Part shown: in pieces, positions 1 through 9,020 of the stretch
How positions within the stretch are numbered: the first letter of the stretch is position 1
How the letters are laid out: each line of letters starts with the position of its first letter
Source of the DNA: Fertoeibacter niger
GTDB taxonomy: Bacteria; Pseudomonadota; Alphaproteobacteria; Rhodobacterales; Rhodobacteraceae
Reading direction: 5' to 3'
Assembly (NCBI RefSeq): GCF_009380135.2
Contig: NZ_WHUT02000002.1
Coordinates: 62,001 to 126,000 of the forward strand
Length of the DNA stretch: 64,000 nucleotides
Program-made: the position numbers and the translations under genes
The notes under the pieces: model-generated
The model's input: the letters and a program-made list of their open reading frames with translations, nothing else
Told to the model about the DNA's origin: nothing
Database searches by the model: none

Positions 1-1496
1 TGCGCGCCGAAGTCACCGCAGCGGGCCTGACGTTCGAGACCGAGACAGATACCGAAACCGTGGCCCTGCTGGCCCGGATGTATATGGATCAGGGCCTTGC
101 CCCGCGTGAGGCCGCTGAGGCCACCCTGCAACGGCTGCACGGCGCCTTTGCTTTGTGCTTCCTGTTTGACGGCGAGGAAGACCTGCTGATCGCCGCGCGC
201 AAGGGCAGCCCGCTGGCCATCGGCCATGGCGACGGCGAGATGTTCGTGGGATCGGATGCCATCGCGCTGGCCCCGATGACCGACCGCATCACCTATCTTG
301 AGGAAGGCGACCGGGCCGTCGTCACCCGCGCCGGGGCCGAGATCTTCAACGCCGAAGGCCAGCGCGCCAACCGCGCGATGACCCGCATCGCCATCGACAG
401 CACCCGTATCGAAAAGGCGGGCTACAAGCATTTCATGGCCAAGGAAATCGCCGAACAGCCGGTGGTCATCGCCGATGCCCTGCGCCATTACATCAGTGGC
501 GGCGCGCTGGCCCTGCCCGAGGGGCTGGATTTCACCAGCGTTGACCGGCTGACGCTGGTGGCCTGCGGCACGGCCAGCTATGCCTGCCTTGTGGCGAAAT
601 ACTGGTTCGAACAGATCGCGGGCCTGCCCTGCGAGGTCGATATCGCCAGCGAATTCCGCTACCGCGAACCGCCTCTGTCCGACCGCAGTTGGGCGCTGTT
701 CGTCAGCCAGTCGGGCGAAACCGCCGATACCCTGGCCGCCCTGCGCTATGCGTCAGGCAAGGTGGCCAAGGTGGTGTCGGTCTGCAACGTGCCCACATCC
801 TCGATCGCGCGCGAGTCCGATCTGGCGCTGCCGATCCTCGCGGGGGTCGAGGTAGGCGTGGCCTCGACCAAGGCCTTTACCTGTCAATTGACCGTGCTGG
901 CGCTGATGGCGCTGAAGGCGGCGGCCGACCGGGGGCGGCTGGACGGTCCCGCACTGGCCGCACATCTGGCCGATCTCGCCACCCTGCCCGGCCTGATGAA
1001 CCACGCGCTGCGGCTGGCCGGTGACATCGCCCATATCGCCGAGGAACTGGCCGAGGCGCAGGACATCCTGTTCCTGGGGCGTGGCCCGATGTTCCCGCTG
1101 GCCATGGAAGGCGCGCTGAAACTCAAGGAAATCAGCTATATCCACGCCGAAGGCTATGCGTCGGGGGAACTCAAACACGGCCCCATCGCCCTGATCGACG
1201 CCCGCGTGCCGGTGATCGTGATGGCCCCCAAGGACACGCTGTTCGAGAAAACCGTCAGCAACATGCAAGAGGTGATGGCAAGGCATGGCAAGGTGCTGCT
1301 GATCTCCGACATGGCCGGTGTTCAGGCGGCGGGCATGGGCTGCTGGCAGACGCTGACCCTGCCCGCAGCCCCCGCCCTGCTGGCCCCGATCCTTTACGCC
1401 ATCCCCGCGCAGTTGCTGGCCTATCACACCGCCATCGCCAAGGGCACCGATGTGGACCAGCCGCGCAACCTCGCCAAATCCGTGACGGTGGAGTGA
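1..1496 (+). CDS. glmS: Glutamine--fructose-6-phosphate aminotransferase, 3' part
   Basis: Makes glucosamine-6-phosphate from fructose-6-phosphate and glutamine, the first step toward UDP-GlcNAc for peptidoglycan and LPS; cytoplasmic. The reading frame is already open at the window edge (codons begin at base 3), so the N-terminal Cys of the glutaminase domain is missing. Visible parts are the end of the glutaminase domain with its TETDTETVA segment, two SIS sugar-isomerase domains (ACGTASYA, SQSGETADT, GRGPMFPLA, EGYASGELKHGPIALID), and the family's C-terminal DVDQPRNLAKSVTVE end. The downstream gene starts four bases later, so the two are probably cotranscribed. Identification is secure. Confidence 0.96.
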   Translation, partial: RAEVTAAGLTFETETDTETVALLARMYMDQGLAPREAAEATLQRLHGAFALCFLFDGEEDLLIAARKGSPLAIGHGDGEMFVGSDAIALAPMTDRITYLEEGDRAVVTRAGAEIFNAEGQRANRAMTRIAIDSTRIEKAGYKHFMAKEIAEQPVVIADALRHYISGGALALPEGLDFTSVDRLTLVACGTASYACLVAKYWFEQIAGLPCEVDIASEFRYREPPLSDRSWALFVSQSGETADTLAALRYASGKVAKVVSVCNVPTSSIARESDLALPILAGVEVGVASTKAFTCQLTVLALMALKAAADRGRLDGPALAAHLADLATLPGLMNHALRLAGDIAHIAEELAEAQDILFLGRGPMFPLAMEGALKLKEISYIHAEGYASGELKHGPIALIDARVPVIVMAPKDTLFEKTVSNMQEVMARHGKVLLISDMAGVQAAGMGCWQTLTLPAAPALLAPILYAIPAQLLAYHTAIAKGTDVDQPRNLAKSVTVE

Positions 1497-1500
1497 ACCG

Positions 1501-2232
1501 ATGATCGACGCCGCAATCGCGCTGATCCGGGCGCAGGCCGAACCGGGCAATGCCGAAACCATGGCCGCCTATCACAAGGCCCCGCGCGTATATTTCGGCA
1601 CGCCCAACCCCGCCATCGACGCGCTGGTGAAAGACTGGCGGGCCGAGCTTGATCTTGAGGCGCGCCTGGCGCTGGCGCAGGGCCTTTGGGCCAGTGACGT
1701 GCACGAGGCGCGGGTGGCGGCGGCCAAACTGCTGACCCAGGCCCGCATCCGCCCCGATGACAGCGCCGCCTGGGCCCTGATCTGCACCTGGGTGCCGGGG
1801 TTCGACGCCTGGGCCATCGCCGATTCGGCCTGTATCGCGGCCCAGAAACGCATCAGCGCCGATCCGGCCCGGCTGGACGACGTGGAAAGCTGGACCACCC
1901 ATGAAAACATGTGGACACGGCGCGCGGCGCTGGTGGCCACCCTGCCCTTTGCCAAGCTGAACCACCTGAAACCGGCGGAACATGACGCGCGCGAACGGGT
2001 GCTGGGCTGGGCCGCATCCTATGTCGGCGACCGCGACTGGTTCATCCAGAAAAGCATCGCCTGGTGGCTGCGCGATCTGTCCAAACACGACCCGGCCCGC
2101 ACGCAAAGCTTTCTGGCCGAACATGGCCCCTACATGAAATCCTTCGCCCGCAAGGAAGCCGCGCAATACCTGCCGCCCGATACAGTTGCGCCGCCCGCAG
2201 AAGACACCCCGCCCGCGTCATTTTCTGCCTGA
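1501..2232 (+). CDS. DNA alkylation repair protein, AlkD-like HEAT-repeat family
   Basis: A 243-residue, all-helical protein resembling the AlkD/AlkC-type DNA glycosylases that excise alkylated bases. Visible family features are the N-terminal helix with HKAPRVYFGTP, repeated short helical units (for example GLWASDVHEARVAAAKLL and WAIADSACIAAQ), and a C-terminal WFIQKSIAWWLRDLSKHDP stretch typical of these HEAT-like repeats. It follows glmS after four bases and probably shares its transcript. Substrate range cannot be judged by eye. Downstream lies copy 1 of the GC-rich hairpin repeat. Confidence 0.8.
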   Translation: MIDAAIALIRAQAEPGNAETMAAYHKAPRVYFGTPNPAIDALVKDWRAELDLEARLALAQGLWASDVHEARVAAAKLLTQARIRPDDSAAWALICTWVPGFDAWAIADSACIAAQKRISADPARLDDVESWTTHENMWTRRAALVATLPFAKLNHLKPAEHDARERVLGWAASYVGDRDWFIQKSIAWWLRDLSKHDPARTQSFLAEHGPYMKSFARKEAAQYLPPDTVAPPAEDTPPASFSA

Positions 2233-2286
2233 AAATATCCTCGGGTGAGGGGTCCGGGGAGAGGGCAGACAGCCCTCTCCCCGGCC
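2228..2286. repeat. GC-rich intergenic hairpin repeat, copy 1
   Basis: An AATATCCTCGGG core is followed by a 13-bp perfect stem, CCGGGGAGAGGGC at 2254-2266 and GCCCTCTCCCCGG at 2272-2284, around an AGACA loop. The same core, loop and stem ends occur at 15431-15481 and 48574-48625. The stem here carries an extra GAGA/TCTC pair of insertions on its two arms, so pairing is kept. It lies between the alkylation-repair gene and the convergent lipoprotein gene and may act as a terminator for both. Confidence 0.85.
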
Positions 2287-2309
2287 TGTTCAAACGAAAC
2301 GCCGCAGGC

Positions 2310-2771
2310 CTACTGCGCGAATACCCGCACTTCCACCAGATCGGTCAGCCCCAGACCCAGCGCGCGATAGGCCGCCAGCGACAGTTGCGCGCTTCCCGTG
2401 CCCGGCAGCAGGTCCACCGCCACGCTTTGCCCGCCCGCCGTTTCCACCCGCCCCTTGCCGGGCGCGCTGACCAGCGACGACCGCAGCCAGAAACCCGGCT
2501 CGGCCACCGCCCCCAGTGACACGATCACCGATCCCAGCGCCGCAGCACCTGTGGGTGCGGGGGCCGCCAGCGCCGCAGCCCGTTCGGCATCGGTCGTGGT
2601 GTCCAGCGCCTCGGGCGACCCGGCCAGCGGCACTGGCAGGGTCGCGGACGGGCTTTCGGCCACAGGCGCAGCCCCGGCCCTTTCGCCACGGAGATTCTGC
2701 ATCATGTCGCCACAACCCGCCAGCAGCGGAAGCGACAGCGATACGGCGATGAGTGTGCGCAATTGGGTCAT
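2310..2771 (-). CDS. Putative lipoprotein of unknown function
   Basis: Starting at the ATG whose product begins MTQLRTLIAV gives a clear lipoprotein signal: a short basic N-region, a hydrophobic core and a lipobox LLAGC with the acceptor Cys at about residue 19. A longer reading frame exists upstream but would bury this signal. The mature part has an Ala/Pro-rich linker. A C-terminal beta-rich segment ends LSLAAYRALGLGLTDLVEVRVF, which faintly recalls the end of a double-psi beta-barrel (RlpA-like) domain; that is inference only. It is divergent from moaA with 85 bases between. No function is assigned. Confidence 0.7.
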   Translation of the reverse strand: MTQLRTLIAVSLSLPLLAGCGDMMQNLRGERAGAAPVAESPSATLPVPLAGSPEALDTTTDAERAAALAAPAPTGAAALGSVIVSLGAVAEPGFWLRSSLVSAPGKGRVETAGGQSVAVDLLPGTGSAQLSLAAYRALGLGLTDLVEVRVFAQ

Positions 2772-2856
2772 GCCGGCACGATAGTCTGCCCCCGCGCGCC
2801 GTTCAACCACCGCAATGCCGCTTGCGGGGAAGACCGCCGAAGCCTACCTTACCTCC

Positions 2857-3861
2857 ATGAACGCACCTCTGATCGACCCTTTTGCCCGCGCGATTTCCTA
2901 CCTGCGCGTATCGGTCACTGACCGATGCGATTTCCGCTGCCTGTATTGCATGTCGGAAAACATGACCTTCCTGCCCAAATCCGACCTGCTGACGCTGGAG
3001 GAACTTGACCGGCTGTGTTCCACCTTCATCGGCATGGGCGTGGAAAAGCTGCGCATCACCGGGGGCGAACCTTTGGTGCGGCGCGGCATCATGACGTTTT
3101 TCCGCGCCATGCAGCGGCATCTCGAATCGGGCGCGCTGAAGGAACTGACACTGACCACCAACGGCAGCCAGCTGCGCAAATACGCACAGGAACTGGCCGA
3201 TTGCGGCGTGCGGCGCATCAACGTGTCGCTGGACACGCTGGATGCCGCCAAATTCGCCCATGTCACCCGCTGGGGTCGGCTGGATCAGGTGCTGGATGGC
3301 ATCGCGGCCGCACAGGCGGCGGGGATGCGGGTCAAGATCAACGCGGTGGCGCTGAAAGGCTTCAACGAGGATGAACTGATCCCGCTGGTGCGCTGGTGTG
3401 GCGACAATGGCCATGACCTGACCTTCATCGAAGTGATGCCGATGGGCGAGATGGGCACCGAAGACCGGCTTGACCAATACTGGTCGCTGAAGGATCTGCG
3501 CGCCCGGCTGGCCGCGCAATTCACCCTGACCGATCTGGCCGAACGCACGGGCGGGCCTGCCCGCTATGTGCGGCTGAATGAAACGGGGCAGAAGGTGGGC
3601 TTCATCACGCCGCTGACGCATAACTTCTGCGAAAGCTGCAACCGGGTGCGGCTGACCTGCACGGGCGAACTATACATGTGTCTGGGGCAAGAGGATATGG
3701 CCGACCTGCGCAGCCCGCTGCGCGCCAGCCCCGATGATGCGGTGCTGGGCCAGGCGATCCGCGCGGCCATACTGCGCAAGCCCAAGGGCCATGACTTCGA
3801 CTATTCCCGGCAGCAGGTGGCGGGCCAGATGACGCGTCACATGAGCCATACCGGCGGCTGA
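2857..3861 (+). CDS. moaA: GTP 3',8-cyclase MoaA
   Basis: A radical SAM enzyme that starts molybdenum cofactor synthesis by converting GTP to 3',8-cyclo-GTP. The 334-residue protein has the N-terminal [4Fe-4S] motif with Cys24, Cys28 and Cys31 (RCDFRCLYC). The second cluster motif [13 protein letters not shown]...C lies near residues 257-274, and the protein ends in Gly-Gly, which MoaA needs for activity. An in-frame ATG at 2815 would add 14 residues, but the 2857 start fits family length. It is followed by a double-hairpin repeat, then the quinol oxidase genes. Confidence 0.96.
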   Translation: MNAPLIDPFARAISYLRVSVTDRCDFRCLYCMSENMTFLPKSDLLTLEELDRLCSTFIGMGVEKLRITGGEPLVRRGIMTFFRAMQRHLESGALKELTLTTNGSQLRKYAQELADCGVRRINVSLDTLDAAKFAHVTRWGRLDQVLDGIAAAQAAGMRVKINAVALKGFNEDELIPLVRWCGDNGHDLTFIEVMPMGEMGTEDRLDQYWSLKDLRARLAAQFTLTDLAERTGGPARYVRLNETGQKVGFITPLTHNFCESCNRVRLTCTGELYMCLGQEDMADLRSPLRASPDDAVLGQAIRAAILRKPKGHDFDYSRQQVAGQMTRHMSHTGG

Positions 3862-3876
3862 CCCGCCTGTCGCGGT

Positions 3877-3928
3877 GCGAATTTTCTGCGAAAATTCTTC
3901 CTGCCTTGATTTTTCGCAGGAAAATCGT
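3877..3928. repeat. Double-hairpin intergenic element, copy 1
   Basis: Two 8-bp hairpins with 3-base loops sit in tandem. Hairpin A is GAATTTTC-TGC-GAAAATTC (3879-3897); hairpin B is GATTTTTC-GCA-GGAAAATC (3908-3926, one G.T pair). The two loops are reverse complements of each other. The same architecture recurs at 23816-23870 with compensatory stem changes. It lies just after moaA and may terminate transcription. Confidence 0.8.
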
Positions 3929-3949
3929 GCCACCAGCCCGCTGCGGCAA

Positions 3950-3973
3950 TTGCGCACGGCAGACACTGTGCAA
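3950..3973. promoter_or_regulatory. Imperfect inverted repeat upstream of cydA
   Basis: TTGCGCA and TGTGCAA, one mismatch from being reverse complements, are separated by 10 bases about 135 bases before the cydA start. It could be a regulator site for the oxidase genes, but it does not match the FNR consensus (TTGAT-N4-ATCAA) and I cannot name the regulator. Confidence 0.25.
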
Positions 3974-4109
3974 ATCTCAAAAACCCTTGTAGCGTTCAAT
4001 CGGCGGCTGTTTTGCCGCAGCGTTGTGGCGCGTCGTCGCATCGGGGATGCACCGGAACCGCGCTAAGCCTATCTCTGCCCCGATTGGCAAGGACACCAAA
4101 GGCACCGTC

Positions 4110-5492
4110 ATGGACACTCTGCTCCTCTCCCGCATCCAGTTTGGCGCGAACATCTCGTTCCACATCCTGTTTCCGACCATCACCATCGCACTGGGCTGGG
4201 TGCTGCTGTTCTTCAAGCTGCGCTACACCGTCACAGGAGACGCGAAGTGGATGCAGGCCTATGGGTTCTGGGTGAAGGTGTTTGCCCTTTCCTTTGCGTT
4301 GGGCGTGGTGTCCGGCATCACCATGTCGTTCCAGTTCGGCACCAACTGGCCGGGGTTCATGGAAACCGTGGGCAACGTGGCGGGTCCGCTGCTGGCCTAT
4401 GAGGTGCTGACGGCGTTCTTCCTTGAGGCGGTGTTTCTGGGCATCATGCTGTTTGGCGCGCAGCGCGTGCCGGGCTGGCTGCACACGCTGGCAACCTTTC
4501 TGGTGGCCTTCGGCACCACGATGAGCGCGTTCTGGATCATTGTGCTGAACAGCTGGATGCACACGCCGCAGGGGTATGAACTGCGCGAGGGCGTGGTGCA
4601 TGCGACCGACTGGTTCGCCATCGTCTTCAACCCCTCGATGCCTTACCGCCTGTCGCACATGCTGCTGGCCTCGGGCCTGACCGTGGCCTTCCTGATCGCG
4701 GGGCTGTCGGCGTTCCGGCGTCTGCTGGGCGACCGTTCGGCATCTGTCATGGCCAGCCTGCGCTTTGCGCTGATCCTGGGGGCGGTGCTGATCCCGATCC
4801 AGATCGTCGCGGGTGACATGCACGGGCTGAACACGCTGGAACACCAGCCGCAGAAAGTGGCCGCGATGGAAGGCAACTGGGAAACCGGGGGCAACAAGCC
4901 CCTGCTGCTGTTCGCCCTGCCGGACGAGGCGGCGCGCGAGAATCATTTCGAGATCGGCATCCCCAACGGGGCCTCGCTGATCCTGAAGCACCATGCCGAT
5001 GGCGTGATCCCGGGGCTGAACGATTTCGTGGCCGAGGACGGCACAGTGCTGCACCCGCCAGTGGCCCCGGTGTTCTGGGCATTCCGCATCATGGTGGGCA
5101 CGGGCATGGCGATGCTGGCGCTAAGCTGGGCCGGTGTGGCGCTGATGCTGCGCAGGCGCGGGGTGGAGGGGCTGCCGAAGCCCTATCTTTACGCCACGGT
5201 GGCGATGACCTTTGCGGGCTGGCTGGCCACGCTGGCGGGCTGGTATACGACCGAGATCGGCCGTCAGCCTTGGCTGGTCAGCGGCTTGCTGACCACCGAA
5301 CAGGCGGTGGCCGATGTGCCCGCCCCGCTGGTTCTGGGCACGCTGGTGACGTATCTGGCGATCTATGCCGCGCTGATCGTGGCCTATATGGGGGTCTTGT
5401 TTTACCTCGCGCGCAAATCGGCGATGGGCGACCATGTGGCGATGATGCCCCCCTCTTCGGCGGCGCAGGTCGCCATCACGGCAGCGGAGTAA
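4110..5492 (+). CDS. cydA: Cytochrome bd-type quinol oxidase subunit I
   Basis: Subunit I of a copper-free quinol:O2 oxidoreductase in the inner membrane; it carries hemes b558, b595 and d and lets respiration run at low oxygen. The 460-residue protein opens MDTLLLSRIQFGANISFHILFP with the conserved heme-ligand His18, and has the ATLAGWYTTEIGRQPW motif near the C-terminus. A longer frame from 4023 exists, but the start at 4110 matches the family N-terminus. At 460 residues it is shorter than long-Q-loop E. coli CydA (about 520), which points to the short-Q-loop, cyanide-insensitive (CioA) type. cydB follows after three bases. Confidence 0.93.
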   Translation: MDTLLLSRIQFGANISFHILFPTITIALGWVLLFFKLRYTVTGDAKWMQAYGFWVKVFALSFALGVVSGITMSFQFGTNWPGFMETVGNVAGPLLAYEVLTAFFLEAVFLGIMLFGAQRVPGWLHTLATFLVAFGTTMSAFWIIVLNSWMHTPQGYELREGVVHATDWFAIVFNPSMPYRLSHMLLASGLTVAFLIAGLSAFRRLLGDRSASVMASLRFALILGAVLIPIQIVAGDMHGLNTLEHQPQKVAAMEGNWETGGNKPLLLFALPDEAARENHFEIGIPNGASLILKHHADGVIPGLNDFVAEDGTVLHPPVAPVFWAFRIMVGTGMAMLALSWAGVALMLRRRGVEGLPKPYLYATVAMTFAGWLATLAGWYTTEIGRQPWLVSGLLTTEQAVADVPAPLVLGTLVTYLAIYAALIVAYMGVLFYLARKSAMGDHVAMMPPSSAAQVAITAAE

Positions 5493-5495
5493 CCC

Positions 5496-6557
5496 ATGTT
5501 CAGCGATCCCGCCATCTGGCTGCCCTTTGTCTTTGCCGCCCTCATGGGCCTGTCGATCCTGATCTATGTCGTGGCCGACGGGTTCGATCTGGGCGTCGGC
5601 GTGCTGTTCCCCTTTGCCGATGATGATGAAAAGGATCTGATGATCGCCTCCATCGGCCCGTTCTGGGATGCCAACGAGACCTGGCTGGTGCTGGCGATCG
5701 GGCTGTTGCTGGTGGCGTTTCCTGCGGCGCATGGCGCGATTCTGACCGCGCTTTACCTGCCGGTGGCGGTGATGCTGGTGGGGCTGATCCTGCGCGGCGT
5801 GGCGTTCGAATTCCGCGCAAAGGCCCCGGCGCATCACAAGACGCGCTGGAACTGGGCGTTCTACACCGGGTCGATGATGGCGTCGCTGTCGCAGGGCTTC
5901 ATGCTGGGCATCTACATCCTGGGGCTGGAACAGGGCTGGGCCGACCTTGGCTTTGGCCTGCTGACAGCGGTGTTCCTGACGGTGGGCTACAGCTTCATCG
6001 GGGCGGCCTGGCTGATCCTGAAGGCCGAAGGCGCGTTGCAGGTCAAGGCGGTGGCCTGGGCCAAGGGTGGCATCTGGGGGCTGGTGCTGGGGCTGGGGGC
6101 GGTGTCCGCCGCGTCTCCGCTGGTCAGCACCCGCATCTGGGACAAGTGGTTTTCCTGGCCCGAATTGCTGTGGCTTGCGCCCTTGCCCCTGTTGTCAGCG
6201 GCGCTGGTGGCGGGCCTGTGGCGGGCGTTGCGCCGCCTGCCCCGCCCTGGCGACCACGGCGCATGGGTGCCCTTTGCCGCTGCCACCGCGCTGTTCGTGC
6301 TGGCCTTTCTGGGCCTCGCCTATTCCTTCTACCCCTATGTGGTGCCGGAAAAGCTGACGATCTACGAATCCGCCAGCGCGCCCGAAAGCCTGATGATCAT
6401 CCTTGTGGGCACCGCCGTGGTGCTGCCGATGATCCTGGGCTACACCGTGCTGTCCTATACCGTGTTCCGGGGCAAGGCGAGCCTGCTGAACTATGATCTC
6501 ATGGCGCAGAACGCGGCCCCAGAGGCGGCGGAAACCGGCACTACAACGGAACGGTGA
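5496..6557 (+). CDS. cydB: Cytochrome bd-type quinol oxidase subunit II
   Basis: Membrane partner of CydA, needed for assembly of the heme b595/d site. It is 353 residues with roughly eight to nine hydrophobic segments. Family motifs include the N-terminal YVVADGFDLGVGVLFPF and WDANETWLV in the first third. It starts three bases after cydA and is surely cotranscribed. No cydX-like small ORF or cydCD follows, because the convergent kinase gene overlaps its last 17 bases. With the CioA-like subunit I it could equally be called cioB. Confidence 0.93.
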   Translation: MFSDPAIWLPFVFAALMGLSILIYVVADGFDLGVGVLFPFADDDEKDLMIASIGPFWDANETWLVLAIGLLLVAFPAAHGAILTALYLPVAVMLVGLILRGVAFEFRAKAPAHHKTRWNWAFYTGSMMASLSQGFMLGIYILGLEQGWADLGFGLLTAVFLTVGYSFIGAAWLILKAEGALQVKAVAWAKGGIWGLVLGLGAVSAASPLVSTRIWDKWFSWPELLWLAPLPLLSAALVAGLWRALRRLPRPGDHGAWVPFAAATALFVLAFLGLAYSFYPYVVPEKLTIYESASAPESLMIILVGTAVVLPMILGYTVLSYTVFRGKASLLNYDLMAQNAAPEAAETGTTTER

Positions 6558-7635
6558 TCTGCACCGCGCGACCGATGTCGGTGGGCACGACCTCCAGCTT
6601 GCCGCCAAACTGCGCAACCGACGCCTCGATGATAGCATTGCCGATGCCCGGTTGCGCCGCGTTTGACCCATTGGCCGCGGCGGCAAGGCCCACGCCATCA
6701 TCGGCGCAGGTCAGGATGTAGGATTTGCCCGGCTCCGCCGTGCCGGTAAGGGTGACGGTGCCGCCATTGCCGTGCGGAAACGCATGTTTGAAGGCGTTGG
6801 TGCACAATTCGTTCACAATCACGGCGACAGACCCCGCCACCGCGGGCGAAAGCTGCACCCGTGCCACGTCAAGGCTCAGCGCCACGCCTTCGGGGGCCGT
6901 GCCCCGCAAAAGCCCCACGATCTGCGCCAGATATTCGGCAAGGCAGATCGTGCCTTCGGTCTTGGTCTGGTATAGCAGACCATGCAGCGCCGCGACCGTG
7001 TCAATGCGCTGCCGCACCACACCCAGCGCCGCGCGCGTTTCGTCCGATGCGGCCTGCCGGCCCTGGATGCGCACCAGCGCGGTGATCGCCGTCAGCGAGT
7101 TTTTCACCCGGTGGTCGCTTTCACGCCGCAGGGCCGCCTCGCGCCGCAGGGCAAGCCGCAGTTCAAGCTGTGTCATCACCTGCGCCGCCAGAACGCGCAG
7201 CGCATTGATCTGCAAAGGCGACAGCCGGCGCGGCGTGGTATCCAGCACGCAAAGCGTGCCCAAGGGCAGCCCATCCCCGGTGCGCAGCAGCGCCCCGGCA
7301 TAATAGCGCAGCCCGGGTTCGCCCGCGCAAAGCGGGTTGGAGGCGGTGCGTTGGTCTGCCAGCGTATCCTCGATCTCCAGAAACTCTTCCTCCAGGATCG
7401 CATGCGCGCAAAGCGACGTGTCCAGCGGCGTCTCGCGCACGCCCAGCCCGACCTCGGCCTTGAACCACTGGCGGTCCTGGTCGATGAGGTTGATGACGGA
7501 AATCGGTGCGTCGCAGATTTCCGACGCCAGCGCCACGATATCGTCGAAATCACTCTCGCGCGGGGTGTCGAGCACGCCGTAACGGTGCAGGGCGGCCAGA
7601 CGTTCCATCTGCTGTGGGTGCAAGGCCGCTTTCAA
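6541..7635 (-). CDS. GAF-domain sensor histidine kinase, HWE/HisKA_2 type
   Basis: A soluble 364-residue sensor kinase. Residues about 10-155 look like a GAF domain (ISVINLIDQDRQWFKAEVGL, SLCAHAIL, LPLGTLCVLD). Residues 171-245 form a HisKA_2 helical domain with the phospho-acceptor His175 in ESDHRVKNSL. A C-terminal HATPase follows (VNELCTNAFKHAFP, CADDGVGL). The frame begins with a TTG preceded by AGGTGA on the minus strand; an ATG 27 bases in is an alternative. There is no transmembrane segment and no adjacent response regulator, so signal and target are unknown. It converges on cydB with a 17-bp overlap. Confidence 0.87.
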   Translation of the reverse strand: MKAALHPQQMERLAALHRYGVLDTPRESDFDDIVALASEICDAPISVINLIDQDRQWFKAEVGLGVRETPLDTSLCAHAILEEEFLEIEDTLADQRTASNPLCAGEPGLRYYAGALLRTGDGLPLGTLCVLDTTPRRLSPLQINALRVLAAQVMTQLELRLALRREAALRRESDHRVKNSLTAITALVRIQGRQAASDETRAALGVVRQRIDTVAALHGLLYQTKTEGTICLAEYLAQIVGLLRGTAPEGVALSLDVARVQLSPAVAGSVAVIVNELCTNAFKHAFPHGNGGTVTLTGTAEPGKSYILTCADDGVGLAAAANGSNAAQPGIGNAIIEASVAQFGGKLEVVPTDIGRAVQITVPL

Positions 7636-7641
7636 ATTTCA

Positions 7642-7672
7642 CCTGCCTGACGACGAATGCTGCGCAGGCAGG
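7642..7672 (-). promoter_or_regulatory. Inverted repeat in the leader of the sensor kinase gene
   Basis: Perfect 8-bp arms CCTGCCTG (7642-7649) and CAGGCAGG (7665-7672) are separated by 15 bases, immediately before the kinase start codon. The inner arm covers part of the ribosome-binding sequence (AGGTGA on the minus strand), so a hairpin here could limit translation, or it could be an operator. Confidence 0.4.
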
Positions 7673-7762
7673 ATAAAGGCCGCCCGCCGAAAGAACAGAG
7701 CAAATCGCCGCACCCCATGACCTTGCGTGTGATGACGCAGGGGCATGGGGCGCGGCCCCGCT

Positions 7763-8929
7763 TCATGCCGCAGGCATCCGCGCCTCGGCCATGCCGGCAT
7801 ACCAGCTTGCGCCGAACGGAATGGCGTTGTCGTCAAAGTTATAGGCAGGGTGATGCACCATCGCGGTGTCACCATTGCCAAGAAAGATATAGGCCCCCGG
7901 GCGTTCGTTCAGCATGAAGCTGAAATCCTCGGCCCCCATCAGCGCGGGTGTATCGGGGTTGACCTGCCCCGATACCGCCTGCGCCACCGCCACCGCATGT
8001 TCGGTGTTCTCGGGCGCGTTCACCGTCACCGGATAGCCGCGCTGGTAATCCACCACCGCCTGCGCGCCCAAAGCCGTGGCGGTGCCGCCAACGATCTCGG
8101 ATATGCGCCGCTGCACATAATCCTGCACCGCAGGGTCCATGGTGCGCACAGTGCCCTTCATCTTGACCACCTGCGGGATCACGTTATGCGCCGTGCTGTC
8201 GGTGGCCACGGTGCACACGCTGACGACCACCTGTTTCAGCGGGTCCACGCCGCGCGAGGCGATGGTCTGCAACGCCACGATGATATGCGCGGCCACCACA
8301 GTGGTATCAATGCAGTCATGCGGCTTGGCGGCATGGCCGCCCTTGCCGGTCACGGTGATTTCAAACTGGTCAGCCGCCGCCATGATGGCACCCGGGCGGA
8401 TGGCGAAATGGCCCACCGGGATGCCCGGCATGTTGTGCATGCCATAGACTTCCTGCACGCCCCAGCGGTCAAGCATGCCATCGGCCACCATCTCGCGCCC
8501 GCCGCCGCCGCCCTCTTCCGCGGGCTGGAAGATCAGCACGACCTTGCCGTCGAACTGCCGCGTCTCGGCCAGGTATTTCGCCGCCCCCAGCAGCATGGCC
8601 GTATGGCCGTCATGGCCGCAGGCATGCATCTTGCCCGGCACGGTCGAGGCATAGGCCACCCCGGTCTGTTCGGTGATCGGCAGCGCATCCATGTCGGCGC
8701 GGAGCCCGATCGCCCGGCCCACCGTATCTGTCTTGCCATGGATCACGCCCACCACGCCGGTGCGCCCGATGCCCTCCACCACCTCATCCACGCCAAAGCT
8801 GCGCAGCAGGTCGGCCACCTTGGCCGCCGTGCGGTGAACGTCGAACAGCAGTTCAGGATGGGCGTGGAAATCCTGCCGCCAGGCGGTGATCTCGGGCAGC
8901 AATTCGGCAAAGCGGTTTTTCACGGGCAT
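7763..8929 (-). CDS. M20-family amidohydrolase (hippurate hydrolase-like)
   Basis: A cytoplasmic metallo-amidohydrolase of the peptidase M20/ama-hip family, which cleaves N-acyl amino acids. The 388-residue protein starts MPVKNRF, after the strong ribosome site AAAGGAG; the longer open frame upstream is discounted. Visible motifs are WRQDFHAHPELLFD near the start, LRADMDALPITEQTG, HACGHDGHTAMLLGAA (metal ligands), QPAEEGGGGG (catalytic Glu) and GAEDFSFML near the C-terminus. The exact substrate is unknown. It lies just downstream of dxs on the same strand, 91 bases after the dxs stop. Confidence 0.88.
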   Translation of the reverse strand: MPVKNRFAELLPEITAWRQDFHAHPELLFDVHRTAAKVADLLRSFGVDEVVEGIGRTGVVGVIHGKTDTVGRAIGLRADMDALPITEQTGVAYASTVPGKMHACGHDGHTAMLLGAAKYLAETRQFDGKVVLIFQPAEEGGGGGREMVADGMLDRWGVQEVYGMHNMPGIPVGHFAIRPGAIMAAADQFEITVTGKGGHAAKPHDCIDTTVVAAHIIVALQTIASRGVDPLKQVVVSVCTVATDSTAHNVIPQVVKMKGTVRTMDPAVQDYVQRRISEIVGGTATALGAQAVVDYQRGYPVTVNAPENTEHAVAVAQAVSGQVNPDTPALMGAEDFSFMLNERPGAYIFLGNGDTAMVHHPAYNFDDNAIPFGASWYAGMAEARMPAA

Positions 8930-9020
8930 GGTCAGTCTCCTTTGCCTGCCAGCCTGATCCAAAGCCGCAGGGGGTGCAAGGCGGCACGCGGCAAAAAGCA
9001 GCCTTTGGCCAGCCCCGGCG

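Noticed and set aside
3989-4001. TTGTA-GCGT-TCAA as an FNR site upstream of cydA.
   Set aside because: It is 13 bases, one short, and fails the TTGAT-N4-ATCAA consensus at several positions.
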